NCBI GenBank assembly: GCA_001898835.1
Contig: MKVM01000001.1
Location: 1,296,466-1,360,465 of the forward strand
From: Micrococcales bacterium 72-143
Lineage (GTDB): Bacteria; Actinomycetota; Actinomycetes; Actinomycetales; Microbacteriaceae
Reading direction: 5' to 3'
DNA: 64,000 bases
Position 1 is the stretch's first letter. Every line of letters starts with the position of its first letter. Under the pieces are notes generated by a model, which saw nothing but the letters and a program-made list of their open reading frames with translations, was not told where the DNA came from and made no database searches. The position numbers and the translations under genes are program-made. Below are positions 1 to 10,914 of this stretch, one piece after another.

Positions 1-825
1 GGGGTCGCGGCGATGGGTCGGGCGCAGCCAGCCGACCACGTGGGAGAGCGGCAGCGGGAATCCCAGCCGAGCAGCCTCGGCCCCGAAGCCGTCGAGCCGG
101 CTCGACTCGGCGTAGATGAGCTCGATGAGGAGGTCGGCGCGCGACTGGGTCGGGGCGAAGCGCTCGCCGAGCTCGTGCTGGAGGGCGCGCGACAGGGTCG
201 CCGCGATCACCGGCACGGCGACGAACACCGCCGCGTCTGCGGTCGCGGCGACGAGCCGGCCCACCGGCAGCTCGCCGATGCACACGGCGTCGCGGTCCGT
301 CCAGGCGACCGTCGCATCCTCGACGAGCGAGAGCTCCGTGCCGAGCGCGCCGGAGGCCGCGGCGAGGACGCCCTCCGACCCCGCCCCCTCCGTCGCCGCT
401 GCGGAGGCGAGCTCGATCGCGCGCTCGGCGCGGGCGAGCGCGTCGGCCGCGCCGCCCCGCACGATGCGGTCGATGACGACCGCGAGCTCGGACGCGGTCG
501 CCTCGTCCGCCATCAGCACGGGCACCGCGCCGCGCGCGGCGAGCTGGCGCGCGGTCTCGGCGAGCGGGAAGGCACCCGCGAAGACGAGTCCCGCGAAGCG
601 GCGCGCGATCGCCTGCCGCACGGCGATGTCGACCTGGTAGGCGGAGGGCAGCCGCCCCTCGGATGCGCCCACGATCACGAGACTGCCGACGGGCGCATCC
701 TCGAGCTCGCCGACGGTCGCGATCTCGATGCGCGTGATGCGGGCACCGGTCTGCGGACCGGCCATGTGCCGGATGCCGATCCGGTCCGCCTGCGCGAGCA
801 GCAGCTCCACTCCATCTTGTTCCAC
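1..825 (-). CDS. PucR-family (purine catabolism regulator-like) transcriptional regulator, partial; C-terminus lies beyond window start
   Basis: Continuous open frame on the minus strand from GTG at 823-825 (VEQDGVELLLAQADRIGIRHMAGPQTGARITRIEIATVGELEDAPVGSLVIVGASEGRLPSAYQVDIAVRQAIARRFAGLVFAG...); N-terminal layout resembles PucR regulators; divergent from the DUF917 operon. Not in the ORF track because it runs off the edge. Confidence 0.6.
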   Translation of the reverse strand, partial: MEQDGVELLLAQADRIGIRHMAGPQTGARITRIEIATVGELEDAPVGSLVIVGASEGRLPSAYQVDIAVRQAIARRFAGLVFAGAFPLAETARQLAARGAVPVLMADEATASELAVVIDRIVRGGAADALARAERAIELASAAATEGAGSEGVLAAASGALGTELSLVEDATVAWTDRDAVCIGELPVGRLVAATADAAVFVAVPVIAATLSRALQHELGERFAPTQSRADLLIELIYAESSRLDGFGAEAARLGFPLPLSHVVGWLRPTHRRDP

Positions 826-900
826 GAGCACAGTATGCGCACATACCTGGTGCCGATCGCACATTGAGGCACCCCTGGGCGCTCCCTACTGTCGGACCAT

Positions 901-2011
901 GCCGCACTCCCCCGAGCGACCGGGCCCCGAACTCCGCCTCATCGCGCGCGACGACGTCGCCGCCCTCGCGGCGGGCGCCGCCATCTTCGGAACGGGCGGC
1001 GGCGGCGCCGTGCACACCGTGCAGCTCGCGGTCGAGATCGCGATCGAGGAGCACGGATCGGTGCCGCTCATCGGCATCGACGAGCTCGGACCGGGCGACG
1101 CCGCGATCGTGCTGTCGGCGATCGGCGCACCCTCCGTCGGCATCGAGATGCTCGGCGCGGGCGGCCAGGCCGAGACGATCGTGCGCGAGGTCGAGCGGAT
1201 GACGGGCACGCGCGTGACGGCCGTGATGGCGGCCGAGATCGGCGGCAGCAACGGTGTCGCCCCGGTCGGCTGGGCCGCCCGGCTCGGCATCGCGGTGCTC
1301 GACGCCGACGGCATGGGCCGCGCCTTCCCCGAGGCGACCATGATCTCGATGAACGTCGCCGGCATGCCGAGCGAGTGGGCGGTGATGGCCGACGCGGTCG
1401 GCAACCTGTCGACGCTCCGCGTCATCAGCATGGCGTGGCTCGAGCGCCACGCACGCGCCATCACGGTCGCGAGCGGCGGCATCTCGCTCGGCGCCCACTA
1501 CCTGCTCACCCGCGAGACCGCGCCCGGCGCCGTCATCGAGGGCACCGTGAGCCGCGCGATCGAGGTCGGCCGCGCGCTGCTCGCCTCCCCCGAGCCCGTC
1601 GAGGCGCTCGCGGAGACGCTCGACGCGGATGTCGTGGTGCGCGGCAAGCTCGTCGACGTCGAGCGGCGCACCGAGTCGGGCTTCACGCGCGGCTCGGTCA
1701 CCATCGAGGGCACGGGTGCCGACCGCGGTCGCCTCGTGCGCGTCGAGGTGCAGAACGAGAACCTCGTCGTGCTCGAGGACGGCCGGGTGACGGCGAGCGT
1801 GCCCGACCTCATCACGATCGTCGACGCCGAGACGGGCGAGGCCATCTCGACCGAGCTGCTGCGCTTCGGGCAGCGGGTCGCCGTGCTCGCCTGGGCGTGC
1901 GATCCGCTGTGGCGCAGCCCGCGCGGGCTCGAGCTCGCCGGGCCCCCCGCGTTCGGCTACGACATCCCCTACGTGCCCTTCGCACGCGCGACCGCGGAGG
2001 CGGCCCGATGA
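901..2011 (+). CDS. DUF917 domain-containing protein (hydantoinase-associated)
   Basis: MPHSPERPGPELRLIARDDVAALAAGAAIFGTGGGG...; DUF917-like glycine-rich start; ATGA overlap with downstream hydantoinase. ORF extension upstream of 901 is unlikely. Confidence 0.85.
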
Positions 2012-3612
2012 CCGCCCGCGACCTCTCGGTCGGCATCGACGTCGGCGGCACCAACACCGACGCCGTCGCGCTCGACGGCGCCGGCCGGGTGCTCGCCTGG
2101 ACCAAGCAGCCCACCACGCCCGATGTCACGAGCGGCATCCGCGCGGCGCTCGTCGCCGTGCTGCGGCAGCTCGGCGACCGTCGTGCCCTCGTCTCGCGCG
2201 TCATGCTCGGCACGACCCACGCGACGAACGCCATCGTGCGCCGCCGCGACCTCGACCGCGTCGCCGTCATCCGGCTCGGCGCGCCCGCCTCGACCGAGTT
2301 CCCGCCGCTGTCGGGCTGGCCGGCCGAGCTCCGCGACGCGGTGCTCGCGGGCACCTCGATCGCGGGCGGCGGCCACCTCGTCGACGGCTTCCCGATCTCG
2401 CCGCTCGACCCCGACGCCATCCGCCGCTTCCTCGACTCCCTCGACGGCGGCTTCGACGCGGTCGCCGTGTGCGGCATCTTCTCGCCCTCGTTCCCCGAGC
2501 AGGAGCTCGAGGTGGGCGACCTCGTGCGCGGACACGTCGGCGAGGTGCCCCTCTCGCTCAGCCACGAGGTCGGCGCGCTCGGCCTGCTCGAACGCGAGAA
2601 CGCGACCGTGCTCAACGCCGCGCTCGGCCGCGTCGCGGGCGAGGTGACCCGCGCCCTCCTGACGGTCGTCGCCGAGGAGGGCCTCGACGCCGACACCTTC
2701 TTCGCGCAGAACGACGGCACCCTGATGGCCGTCGACTACGCGGCGCGCTACCCCGTGCTCACGATCGGCTCCGGCCCCGCCAACTCGATCCGGGGCGCCG
2801 CGTTCCTCTCCGGCGCGAGCGACGCCATAATCATCGACGTCGGCGGCACCACCAGCGACCTCGGCGTGCTCGCGAGCGGCTTCCCGCGCGAGTCGACCCT
2901 GCCGCGCGAGATCGGCGGCGTGCGCACCAACTTCCGGATGCCCGACATCCTGAGCCTCGGGCTCGGCGGCGGCACGATCGTCGACACCGCGGCGGGCGCG
3001 TTCGGCGCCGACTCGGTCGGCTACCGCATCGCCGAGGAGTCGCTGCTGTTCGGCGGCTCGACCGCGACGCTCACCGACGCGCGCGCCGCCGTGACGGGGT
3101 CGCCCGTCGCGGGTCGCGAGCTGCCTACCCTGAGCGCCACGCAGCGCGCGGGCCTCGCCGGCGCCCTCGCGATGGCGCACGACCGCATCGAGTCGGCCGT
3201 CGAGCGGATGTCGCTCGGGCGCGCGAGCCTGCCGCTCGTCGTCGTGGGCGGCGGCGGCTTCCTCGTGCCGGACCGCGTGCTCGGCGCGACCGAGGTGCTG
3301 CGGCCCGAGCAGGGCAACGTCGCGAACGCCGTCGGGGCCGCGATCGCGCTCGCCGGCGGCCGCGCCGACCAGCTGTGCGAGCTGCCCGAGCGGGCCGCCG
3401 CGATCGAGGCCGCCTCGCGCGCGGCCGTCGAGAAGGCCGTTCAGGCGGGGGCGGACCCGCTCCGGGTCGAGGTGGTCGACATCCTCGAGACCCCCATCTC
3501 CTATACGACGCGACCGACGCTGCGGGTGTCGGTCAAGGCCGCCGGGCCCCTCGCCCGGATCGGCGACGAGACGCAGCACCCCCACACCACGAGTCAGAAG
3601 GAAGCATCATGA
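2008..3612 (+). CDS. Hydantoinase/oxoprolinase family protein (HyuA-like)
   Basis: MTARDLSVGIDVGGTNTDAVALDG...MLGTTHATNAIVRRRDLDRVAVIRLG...DVGGTTSDLGVL; ASKHA-type phosphate motifs. Confidence 0.9.
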   Translation: MTARDLSVGIDVGGTNTDAVALDGAGRVLAWTKQPTTPDVTSGIRAALVAVLRQLGDRRALVSRVMLGTTHATNAIVRRRDLDRVAVIRLGAPASTEFPPLSGWPAELRDAVLAGTSIAGGGHLVDGFPISPLDPDAIRRFLDSLDGGFDAVAVCGIFSPSFPEQELEVGDLVRGHVGEVPLSLSHEVGALGLLERENATVLNAALGRVAGEVTRALLTVVAEEGLDADTFFAQNDGTLMAVDYAARYPVLTIGSGPANSIRGAAFLSGASDAIIIDVGGTTSDLGVLASGFPRESTLPREIGGVRTNFRMPDILSLGLGGGTIVDTAAGAFGADSVGYRIAEESLLFGGSTATLTDARAAVTGSPVAGRELPTLSATQRAGLAGALAMAHDRIESAVERMSLGRASLPLVVVGGGGFLVPDRVLGATEVLRPEQGNVANAVGAAIALAGGRADQLCELPERAAAIEAASRAAVEKAVQAGADPLRVEVVDILETPISYTTRPTLRVSVKAAGPLARIGDETQHPHTTSQKEAS

Positions 3613-5189
3613 CCAGAAAGCACCTCGCGGCGGCCTCGGCCGTCGCGGTCGCGGCGCTCGCGCTCTCCGCGTGCACCGCCACGCCGAACGGCGGAGACGG
3701 CGGCGACTACGTCTCGGGCGGCACCTTCGTCAAGGCGCTCACGGGCGACCCCGGCAGCATCATCCCGTTCAACGCCGTCTCATTCGACACCTGGGAGGTC
3801 GTGAGCACCGCCTACGAGGCGCTCGTCTACACGACCCCGGACGGCGAGCAGAAGCCGTGGCTCGCGAAGAGCTGGGAGGAGAGCCCCAACCAGGTGGTCT
3901 TCACCCTGCACGACGGCATCACCTGCGCCGACGGAACCGCGTTCACCGCCGAGACCGCCGCCAACAACATCGCCTACAACGCCGACCCGGCGAACGCCAC
4001 CTTCTACTACGGCGCGACGATCACGGAGGCGGTCACCGCGACCGCCGACGGCGACACCCTCACCGTGAAGACCTCGGCGAACGACCCGTTCCTGCTCACC
4101 AACGTCGGCAGCATCCTCATGGTGTGCCAGGCCGGCATCGACGACCCGGACAGCCTCGCCGACAGCGCGAACGGCACGAGCCTCTTCAAGCTGACCGACA
4201 TCAAGGCGCAGTCGTCGTACACCTTCGAGAAGCGCGACGGCTACACCTGGGGCCCGGACGGCGTCACGAGCGAGACGAAGGGCCTGCCGGACGCGATCGA
4301 GCTGCGCATCGTCGACGACGTGTCCACGCGCGCGAACCTGCTGCTCGCGGGCGACATCAACGCCGCCCCCGTCGTCGGCGCCGACTCGGCGCGCCTCGAC
4401 TCGGCCGGCCTCAAGACGGTGGGTGTGCGCAACTCGGTCGGCGAGATGCTCTTCAACGAGCACGAGGGCCGCGTGTTCTCCGACCCGCTCGTCCGCGAGG
4501 CGCTCACCACCGCCCTCAACCGCGGCGACGTCGGCGCGGTCCTCGCCGACGGCAAGGCGCTCGACGCCGTCTCGCTCGTCACCAAGACGCCCCTGCTGTG
4601 CGTCGTCGACCCGCCCGAGTGGTCGCTGCCCGACACCGACCTCGAGAAGGCGGGCGAGCTGCTCGACCAGGCCGGCTGGAAGCTCGGCTCCGACGGACTC
4701 CGCACCAAGGACGGCGAGCCGCTCACGGTCAAGTTCATCTACGACGCCCCCACCGCGGCGCACGCGCCCGCGGCGGAGCTCGTGAAGGAGACCTGGGACA
4801 AGCTCGGCGTCACCACCCAGCTGTCCGCGAACGACGCGGCCGCGTGGTCCGACCAGCTGTTCACGACCTTCGACTGGGACACCGGCTGGGTGCAGCTCGC
4901 GCCCAACAGCCCCGTCCAGCTGTCGACCTTCTTCGGGGCGACCCCCGTCGACGGCGGCCTGAACTTCATGTTCGTCGACAACCCCGACTACAACGCGAAC
5001 GCCGACAAGGCGCGCGCGGCGTCGAGCTCCGATGAGGCGTGCGGCTACTGGCGCGACGCCGAGACGGCGCTCATCGAGCGGACGGATGTGTTCCCGCTCG
5101 CGGACAACATCATCCCGACCTACATGAACGGCGCGGTGTTCGAGGCCCCGGCCTACGTGATGCCGACCACCATCCGGATGCTGGGCTGA
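3609..5189 (+). CDS. ABC transporter substrate-binding protein, family 5 (peptide/nickel type)
   Basis: Lipoprotein signal (AVAALALSACTATPNGG), SBP_bac_5-type sequence, followed by permeases and ATPases. Confidence 0.9.
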   Translation: MTRKHLAAASAVAVAALALSACTATPNGGDGGDYVSGGTFVKALTGDPGSIIPFNAVSFDTWEVVSTAYEALVYTTPDGEQKPWLAKSWEESPNQVVFTLHDGITCADGTAFTAETAANNIAYNADPANATFYYGATITEAVTATADGDTLTVKTSANDPFLLTNVGSILMVCQAGIDDPDSLADSANGTSLFKLTDIKAQSSYTFEKRDGYTWGPDGVTSETKGLPDAIELRIVDDVSTRANLLLAGDINAAPVVGADSARLDSAGLKTVGVRNSVGEMLFNEHEGRVFSDPLVREALTTALNRGDVGAVLADGKALDAVSLVTKTPLLCVVDPPEWSLPDTDLEKAGELLDQAGWKLGSDGLRTKDGEPLTVKFIYDAPTAAHAPAAELVKETWDKLGVTTQLSANDAAAWSDQLFTTFDWDTGWVQLAPNSPVQLSTFFGATPVDGGLNFMFVDNPDYNANADKARAASSSDEACGYWRDAETALIERTDVFPLADNIIPTYMNGAVFEAPAYVMPTTIRMLG

Positions 5190-5193
5190 GACC

Positions 5194-6222
5194 GTGACGG
5201 CTCCCTCGTCAAGCACGGCCGCGGTCGCCCCGGTCGGGCGCCCTCCCGTGCGGCGAGGGAGCCGTCCGCTCCAGCTGTCGCCCCGCGTCTCCTTCCTGCT
5301 GCGACGGCTCGGACGGATGGCGATCTCGCTCGGGATCGTCGTGGTCGCGACCTTCGCGATCATCCACCTCGTGCCGGGCGACCCGGTGCGGGCGGTGCTC
5401 GGCCCGAGCGCCCCGGCGGAGCTCGTCGCCCGCACGCGCGCCGAACTGGGTCTCGACCAGCCGCTGCCCGTGCAGTTCTGGAACTACGTCGCGGGGCTGT
5501 TCCAGGGCGACCTCGGCACCTCGCTGCAGACCCATCGCCCGGTCGCCGACACGCTCGCCCAGCGGGCGCCCGCGACACTCGTGCTCGCGGGGGTCTCCTT
5601 CCTGGTCGCGGCGATCGGCGCCCTGCCGATCGGCCTCGCGACGGCGATCTCGGTGCGCAGCGGACGCCGTCGCGTGCTCGATCTCATCGCATCCGCGATC
5701 GTGGGCCTGCTGATCGTGGTGCCGAACTTCCTGCTCGCGGTCGGCCTCGTCTGGCTGTTCGCCGTCGAGTGGCGCCTGCTGCCGGTCGCCGGGTGGGGGC
5801 AGCCCGCGCAGCTCGTGCTCCCCGTGCTGGCGCTCGCGATCGGGCCGATGGCCTACCTCGCCCGCATCGTGCACGTCGAGCTGCTCGTGGTGCTCGACGC
5901 CACCTACCTCACGACCGCACGCAGCAAGCGGCTGCCCGGGCGGCTCATCTACCTGCGGCACGCGCTGCCCAACATGCTCACCTCGGCGCTCACCATCGGC
6001 GGGCTCATGCTCACCGGCATGGTCGCCGGCACCGTGCTGATCGAGACGATCTTCGCCATCCCCGGGCTCGGCACGACGATCGTGTCGTCGATCACCGCCA
6101 AGGACTATCCGATGATCCAGGGCGTCGTGCTCGTCTACGCGGGCATGGTGCTCGTGCTCAACCTCGTGGTCGACCTCGTGCTCATGACGATCGACCCCCG
6201 ATCCTCGCTCGCGGAGGGCTGA
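5194..6222 (+). CDS. ABC transporter permease (DppB-type)
   Basis: MTAPSS...IHLVPGDPVRAVLGPSAP...; several TM segments; operon context. Confidence 0.9.
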   Translation: MTAPSSSTAAVAPVGRPPVRRGSRPLQLSPRVSFLLRRLGRMAISLGIVVVATFAIIHLVPGDPVRAVLGPSAPAELVARTRAELGLDQPLPVQFWNYVAGLFQGDLGTSLQTHRPVADTLAQRAPATLVLAGVSFLVAAIGALPIGLATAISVRSGRRRVLDLIASAIVGLLIVVPNFLLAVGLVWLFAVEWRLLPVAGWGQPAQLVLPVLALAIGPMAYLARIVHVELLVVLDATYLTTARSKRLPGRLIYLRHALPNMLTSALTIGGLMLTGMVAGTVLIETIFAIPGLGTTIVSSITAKDYPMIQGVVLVYAGMVLVLNLVVDLVLMTIDPRSSLAEG

Positions 6223-7991
6223 TGGCGACCCGCACCCGGAGATCCCGGATCCTCACCCCGGCGGGCATCACGACCGCCGTCGGCCTCGCGATCGTCGTCG
6301 GTCTCGCGATCGTCGGGCCGATCATCTGGGGCGCGCAGGCGGAGGCGACCTCGGTCGCCGACCGGCTCCAGGGGCCGAGCGCGCTGCACCCCTTCGGCAC
6401 CGACGAGCTCGGCCGCGACGTGCTCGCCCGCGTGCTCGCGGGCACCCGCACCTCGGTGCTGCTCGCACTCGGCGCGACCGCGATCGCCGTCGCCCTCGGC
6501 GTCGTCCTCGGGCTGCTGCCCACGGTGCTGCCCCGCGTGCTGCGGCGCGCGCTCACGGGCCTCATCGACATCCTGCTCGCCTTCCCGTGGCTGCTGCTCG
6601 CGCTGTTCTTCTCCGCGATCTGGGGGGCGAGCGCGACGGGCGCGATGCTCGCCGTCGGCTTCGCCGGCATCCCCGCCTTCGCCCGGCTCAACTACACCCT
6701 CGCCTCCTCGATCATGGGACGCGACTACGTGCGCGCCGCCCGCATCGTGGGCGTCGGGCCGATCGGCGTGCTCGCGCGGCACGTCGTGCCGAACGCCGCG
6801 GGCCCGCTGCTCGTCAACGCGACCGTGCACGCGAGCGGGGCGCTGCTCTCCTTCGCGGGGCTGTCGTTCCTCGGCCTCGGCGTGCAGAGCCCCGAATACG
6901 ACTGGGGCCGGCTGCTGCGCGAGGGCATCGCCCGCATCTACGTCAACCCGATGGCCGCGATCGGCCCCGGGATCGCGATCGTCGCCACGGGGCTGTTCCT
7001 CACCCTCGCGAGCGATGTGTTCGCCACCACGCCCCGGCGCGGCGCGCTCATCCGGACCGGACTGCGGGGGCTGCGACCCGCCCTCCGGACCGGAGCCGGG
7101 CGCGCCGCGTCGGCACCCCACCTCGTCACGACCGACGAGGCGGATGCCGTCTCCGTCGCCCGCGGACTGCGGATCGCCTTCCCCGGAGCGGAGGGCGGCT
7201 CCGTCGAACGCGTGCACGGCGTCGAGCTCGAGATCGCCCCCGGCGAGGTCGTCGGCATCGTCGGCGAATCGGGCTCGGGCAAGTCGATCACCGCCATGGC
7301 GCTCGCGGGCCTCATCGAGCCGCCCGGCGCCGTCGCCGCCGCCGAGCTGCGCTTCCGCGGGGTCGACCTGCTCGGCCCGCTCTCGGCGGCGTCCAAGCGC
7401 CGCCTGGGCCTCGAGCTCGCGATGGTGTTCCAGGATCCGCTCACCTCGCTCAACCCCGCGCTCACCATCGGCCGCCAGCTGACGGAGGCCGTCGAGGTGC
7501 ACGAGGGCGTGTCGCGGGCCGAGGCGCGCGAGCGGGCGGTGCGGGCGCTCGCCTCCGTCGGCATCCCGGATCCCGAGCGGCGGCTGGGACAGTACCCGCA
7601 CGAGTTCTCGGGCGGGATGCGGCAGCGCGCCATGATCGCGATGGGGCTCATGGGCAGCCCCCGCCTCATCGTCGCGGACGAGCCCACCACGGCGCTCGAC
7701 GTGACCGTACAGCGCCAGGTGCTGCAGAACCTCCGCCGCGCCCAGACGCTCACCCACACCGCGATCCTGTTCATCTCGCACGACATCGCCCTCGTCGCCG
7801 GCTTCTCGGACCGCATCCTCGTCATGAAGGACGGCCTCGTCGTGGAGCAGCTCGCCGCCGACCGCCTGCTCGTCGACGCGCAGCATCCCTACACGAAGGC
7901 GCTCATCGCCTGCGTGCCCGACATGGCGTCCGACCGCACGCAGCCGCTCCCCGTCATCGGCGACCTCGACACCGCGCGGAGGGCCTCGTGA
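6222..7991 (+). CDS. Dipeptide/oligopeptide ABC transporter permease/ATP-binding fusion (DppC-DppD type)
   Basis: N-terminal permease (PFGTDELGRDVLARVLAGTRTSV) continuous with ABC ATPase ([43 protein letters not shown]). Confidence 0.9.
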   Translation: MATRTRRSRILTPAGITTAVGLAIVVGLAIVGPIIWGAQAEATSVADRLQGPSALHPFGTDELGRDVLARVLAGTRTSVLLALGATAIAVALGVVLGLLPTVLPRVLRRALTGLIDILLAFPWLLLALFFSAIWGASATGAMLAVGFAGIPAFARLNYTLASSIMGRDYVRAARIVGVGPIGVLARHVVPNAAGPLLVNATVHASGALLSFAGLSFLGLGVQSPEYDWGRLLREGIARIYVNPMAAIGPGIAIVATGLFLTLASDVFATTPRRGALIRTGLRGLRPALRTGAGRAASAPHLVTTDEADAVSVARGLRIAFPGAEGGSVERVHGVELEIAPGEVVGIVGESGSGKSITAMALAGLIEPPGAVAAAELRFRGVDLLGPLSAASKRRLGLELAMVFQDPLTSLNPALTIGRQLTEAVEVHEGVSRAEARERAVRALASVGIPDPERRLGQYPHEFSGGMRQRAMIAMGLMGSPRLIVADEPTTALDVTVQRQVLQNLRRAQTLTHTAILFISHDIALVAGFSDRILVMKDGLVVEQLAADRLLVDAQHPYTKALIACVPDMASDRTQPLPVIGDLDTARRAS

Positions 7992-8779
7992 CCGACTTCC
8001 AGATCGAGCACCTCACGGTGCGGTACGGCACCGGATCGCGCGCGCACCTCGCCGTCGACGACGTGAGCCTGCGGGTCCCCCCGGGCCGCACGCTGGGGCT
8101 CGTCGGTGAGTCGGGGTCGGGCAAGTCCTCGGTGGCGGCGGCCGCCGTGGGACTCGTGCGGCCGGCGGGCGGGGCGATCCGGCTCGACGGGGTGGACGTC
8201 AGCGCGCGCGGCGCGGCGGCCCGGGCGGCACGGCGCCGCATCCAGCTCGTCTTCCAGGACCCCTTCTCGGCCCTCGACCCGCGCATGCCCGTCGGGACCT
8301 CGATCGCCGAGGCGACCCGCGCGACGGGCCGCCGCTTCACGCGCGCCGAGAAGGCGGAACGCGTGGCGGAGCTGCTGCGCCGCGTGCACATCGACCCCTC
8401 GCGGGCGGGCGAGCTTCCCGGCGCGTTCTCGGGCGGACAGCGACAGCGCATCACGATCGCGCGGGCGCTCGCGGGCGAGCCCGCCGTGCTCATCGCCGAC
8501 GAGATCACCTCCGCGCTCGACGTATCGGTGCAGGGCGTCATCCTCAACCTGCTGCGCGAGCTGCAGGCGGACCTCGGCCTCACCGTGCTGTTCATCTCCC
8601 ACAACCTCGCCGTGGTGCGCTACGTCAGCCACGAGCTGTGCGTCATGCGGAACGGCCGCGTCGTCGAGGCGGGCGAGACCGAGGCCGTGCTCGAGCGACC
8701 CGCCGACCCCTACACGCGCGAGCTGCTCGCCGCGGTCCCCGTGCTCGGCGAGCGCCTCGACCTCGGCGCCCCCGCCTGA
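7988..8779 (+). CDS. ABC transporter ATP-binding protein (DppF-type)
   Basis: [12 protein letters not shown] Walker A, FSGGQRQRITIARALAGEPAVLIADE; GTG start overlapping the upstream stop. Confidence 0.9.
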   Translation: MTDFQIEHLTVRYGTGSRAHLAVDDVSLRVPPGRTLGLVGESGSGKSSVAAAAVGLVRPAGGAIRLDGVDVSARGAAARAARRRIQLVFQDPFSALDPRMPVGTSIAEATRATGRRFTRAEKAERVAELLRRVHIDPSRAGELPGAFSGGQRQRITIARALAGEPAVLIADEITSALDVSVQGVILNLLRELQADLGLTVLFISHNLAVVRYVSHELCVMRNGRVVEAGETEAVLERPADPYTRELLAAVPVLGERLDLGAPA

Positions 8780-8927
8780 GCCCACGCGGGCGTCCCGAGG
8801 GCGGGGTGACCGCACATACCCGGCAGGGAAGGGTGGAGTGACCGCCCATGGAGGGGTGGCCGTCACTGCTCGGAGACTGGCCGGAGTGGTCGACGACGAT
8901 CGCGCCCCCAGACAGGAGACACACAGC

Positions 8928-9809
8928 ATGCAACGACGCATCACCGCCCTGGCCGCCGTCTCGGCCGCCGCACTCGCCCTCACCCTCATCGGCTGCTCGA
9001 GCGACACCGGAGGCGGCGGCGAGGCATCCGGCCCCAACGGCTTCGGCGACTGCGAGCTGCCGGGTGAGGCGGGCAGCATCCAGCTCGACCCCATCGTCGA
9101 CGGCCAGCTCTCCGTCGTCACCGTGCTGCCCAACCCCGGCTGGTGGAACGGCACGACGCCCGAGAACCTCACCGACGGCTTCGAGATGTGCATGCTCGCC
9201 GACATCGCGCACCGCGCGGGCCTCGAGAAGATGAGCATCAAGGTGCTCTCGTGGGATCAGTACATCTCCGGCTCGTTCACCGACTACGACCTCGGCGCCG
9301 TCGTCACGAGCATCACCGAGGAGCGGAAGGCGATCTTCACCTTCTCCGACCCGTACTACACCTCCAACCGCTCCGTGACGGTGCAGAAGGGCTCGAAGTT
9401 CGACGAGACCAACATCCGCGAGGCGAAGATCGGCACCATCCAGAGCACCACCAACTCGAAGTGGCTGACGGACGTGCTGAAGCCCACCCAGGACCTCGCG
9501 CTCTTCAGCGACGGGCCCGAGATGTTCGCGGCCCTCGCCGCCGGCCAGGTCGACGCGATCGTCACCGACACCGAGACGGCGCTCACCCAGTCGAAGCCCT
9601 ACGCCGACCAGCTCGAGATCCTGGGGCAGTGGAAGGCGGATGACGACTGGGGCATGGTCATGCCGCTCGACACCCCGAACGTCGGCGCCGTCAACGAGGC
9701 GCTCGCCGCCATGAAGTCCGACGGGACGCTCGCGGCCCTCTCGAAGAAGTACCTCGAGCCGCTCTTCGGGATCGACCCGGCCAGCATCCGGTTCCTCGAC
9801 GCGCCGTGA
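8928..9809 (+). CDS. Amino-acid-type ABC transporter substrate-binding protein
   Basis: MQRRITALAAVSAAALALTLIGCSSDTGGGG lipobox; SBP_bac_3-like; followed by polar amino acid permease and ATPase. Confidence 0.88.
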   Translation: MQRRITALAAVSAAALALTLIGCSSDTGGGGEASGPNGFGDCELPGEAGSIQLDPIVDGQLSVVTVLPNPGWWNGTTPENLTDGFEMCMLADIAHRAGLEKMSIKVLSWDQYISGSFTDYDLGAVVTSITEERKAIFTFSDPYYTSNRSVTVQKGSKFDETNIREAKIGTIQSTTNSKWLTDVLKPTQDLALFSDGPEMFAALAAGQVDAIVTDTETALTQSKPYADQLEILGQWKADDDWGMVMPLDTPNVGAVNEALAAMKSDGTLAALSKKYLEPLFGIDPASIRFLDAP

Positions 9810-10914
9810 CATCCGTCCGCACGGGGGAGGCGCCGGCCGTCGCCGGCGCCTCCCGCCTGAGCCCCCCGCCCCGCTCGCTCGCCCTCTCGGTCGCGGCGCT
9901 CGCGGTGCCCCTGCTGCTGCTCGTCTGGGCGGGACTGCTCGGCACGGTCGCCGCTCGGCCCACCCCGGACGAGCTGTCGGTGACGGGCCTCGTATTCGGG
10001 CTCGCCGCATCCCTCGCCGCGCTCGGCATCGCCTGGTATGCGGCCCGCGGCCTCCAGCTCGCCCTCGCGGCGGGGCGCCAGGATGCCGCGGGCGAGCGCC
10101 TCGAGGCCCGCGCCCTCTCATCGCGATCGCGCCGGCACAGCTTCGGCGCGCTCAGCAGCTCGCTCGCGCTCGCCCTCGTGCTCATGACCGTCATGGTGCT
10201 GACGGCCAACCAGGCGAAGATCATCACCACCTTCTTCAACGTCGACTACATGGTGCGCAGCGCCGAGAACATCGTGCGCGCGTTCGGGCTCAACATCTTC
10301 ATCGCCGTCATCTCGATGGCGTTCGTGCTGGTCTTCGGCCTCGTGCTGGCGGTCGTGCGGATGGTGCCGGGCGAGGGGGCGCGGCCGCTGCGGGCCCTCG
10401 CAATCGCCTACATCGACGGGTTCCGCGCGATCCCCTCGATCATCGTGCTCTACCTCATCGGCTTCGGCCTGCCCCTCGCCGGGCTCCCGTTCTTCGCGGG
10501 CCTGCCGCAGGCGTGGTACGCGATCATCGCCCTCACCCTCACCTACAGCGCTTACGTCGCCGAGATCTACCGGGCGGGGATCGAGGCGGTGCACCCCTCG
10601 CAGGTCGGCGCGTCCCGCTCCCTCGGGATGTCGTACGGGCTCACGCTGCGCCACGTCGTGCTGCCGCAGGCGGTGCGGGCCGTCATCCCGCCGCTCCTGT
10701 CGGCGTTCATCGCCCTGCAGAAGGACACCGCGCTCGTGAGCATCATCGGCGCGGTCGACGCGTTCAGCCAGGCGAAGTTCTTCGCCTCGTCCAACTTCAA
10801 CCTCTCATCGGTCGCCGTCGTCGCCGCGCTGTTCGTGCTCATCACGATCCCGCAGGCGCGCCTCGTCGACTGGCTGCTGGCCCGGGGCGCGGCGCGCCGC
10901 GCGAGGAGGACCCG

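Noticed and set aside
1969-3585. Long antisense ORFs (for example 538 aa opposite the hydantoinase gene, 983 aa opposite 57589-60540, 1042 aa plus-strand 20254-23382)
   Set aside because: Arg/His/Asp/Gly-rich shadow frames typical of high-GC DNA; each lies opposite or out of frame with a well-supported gene.
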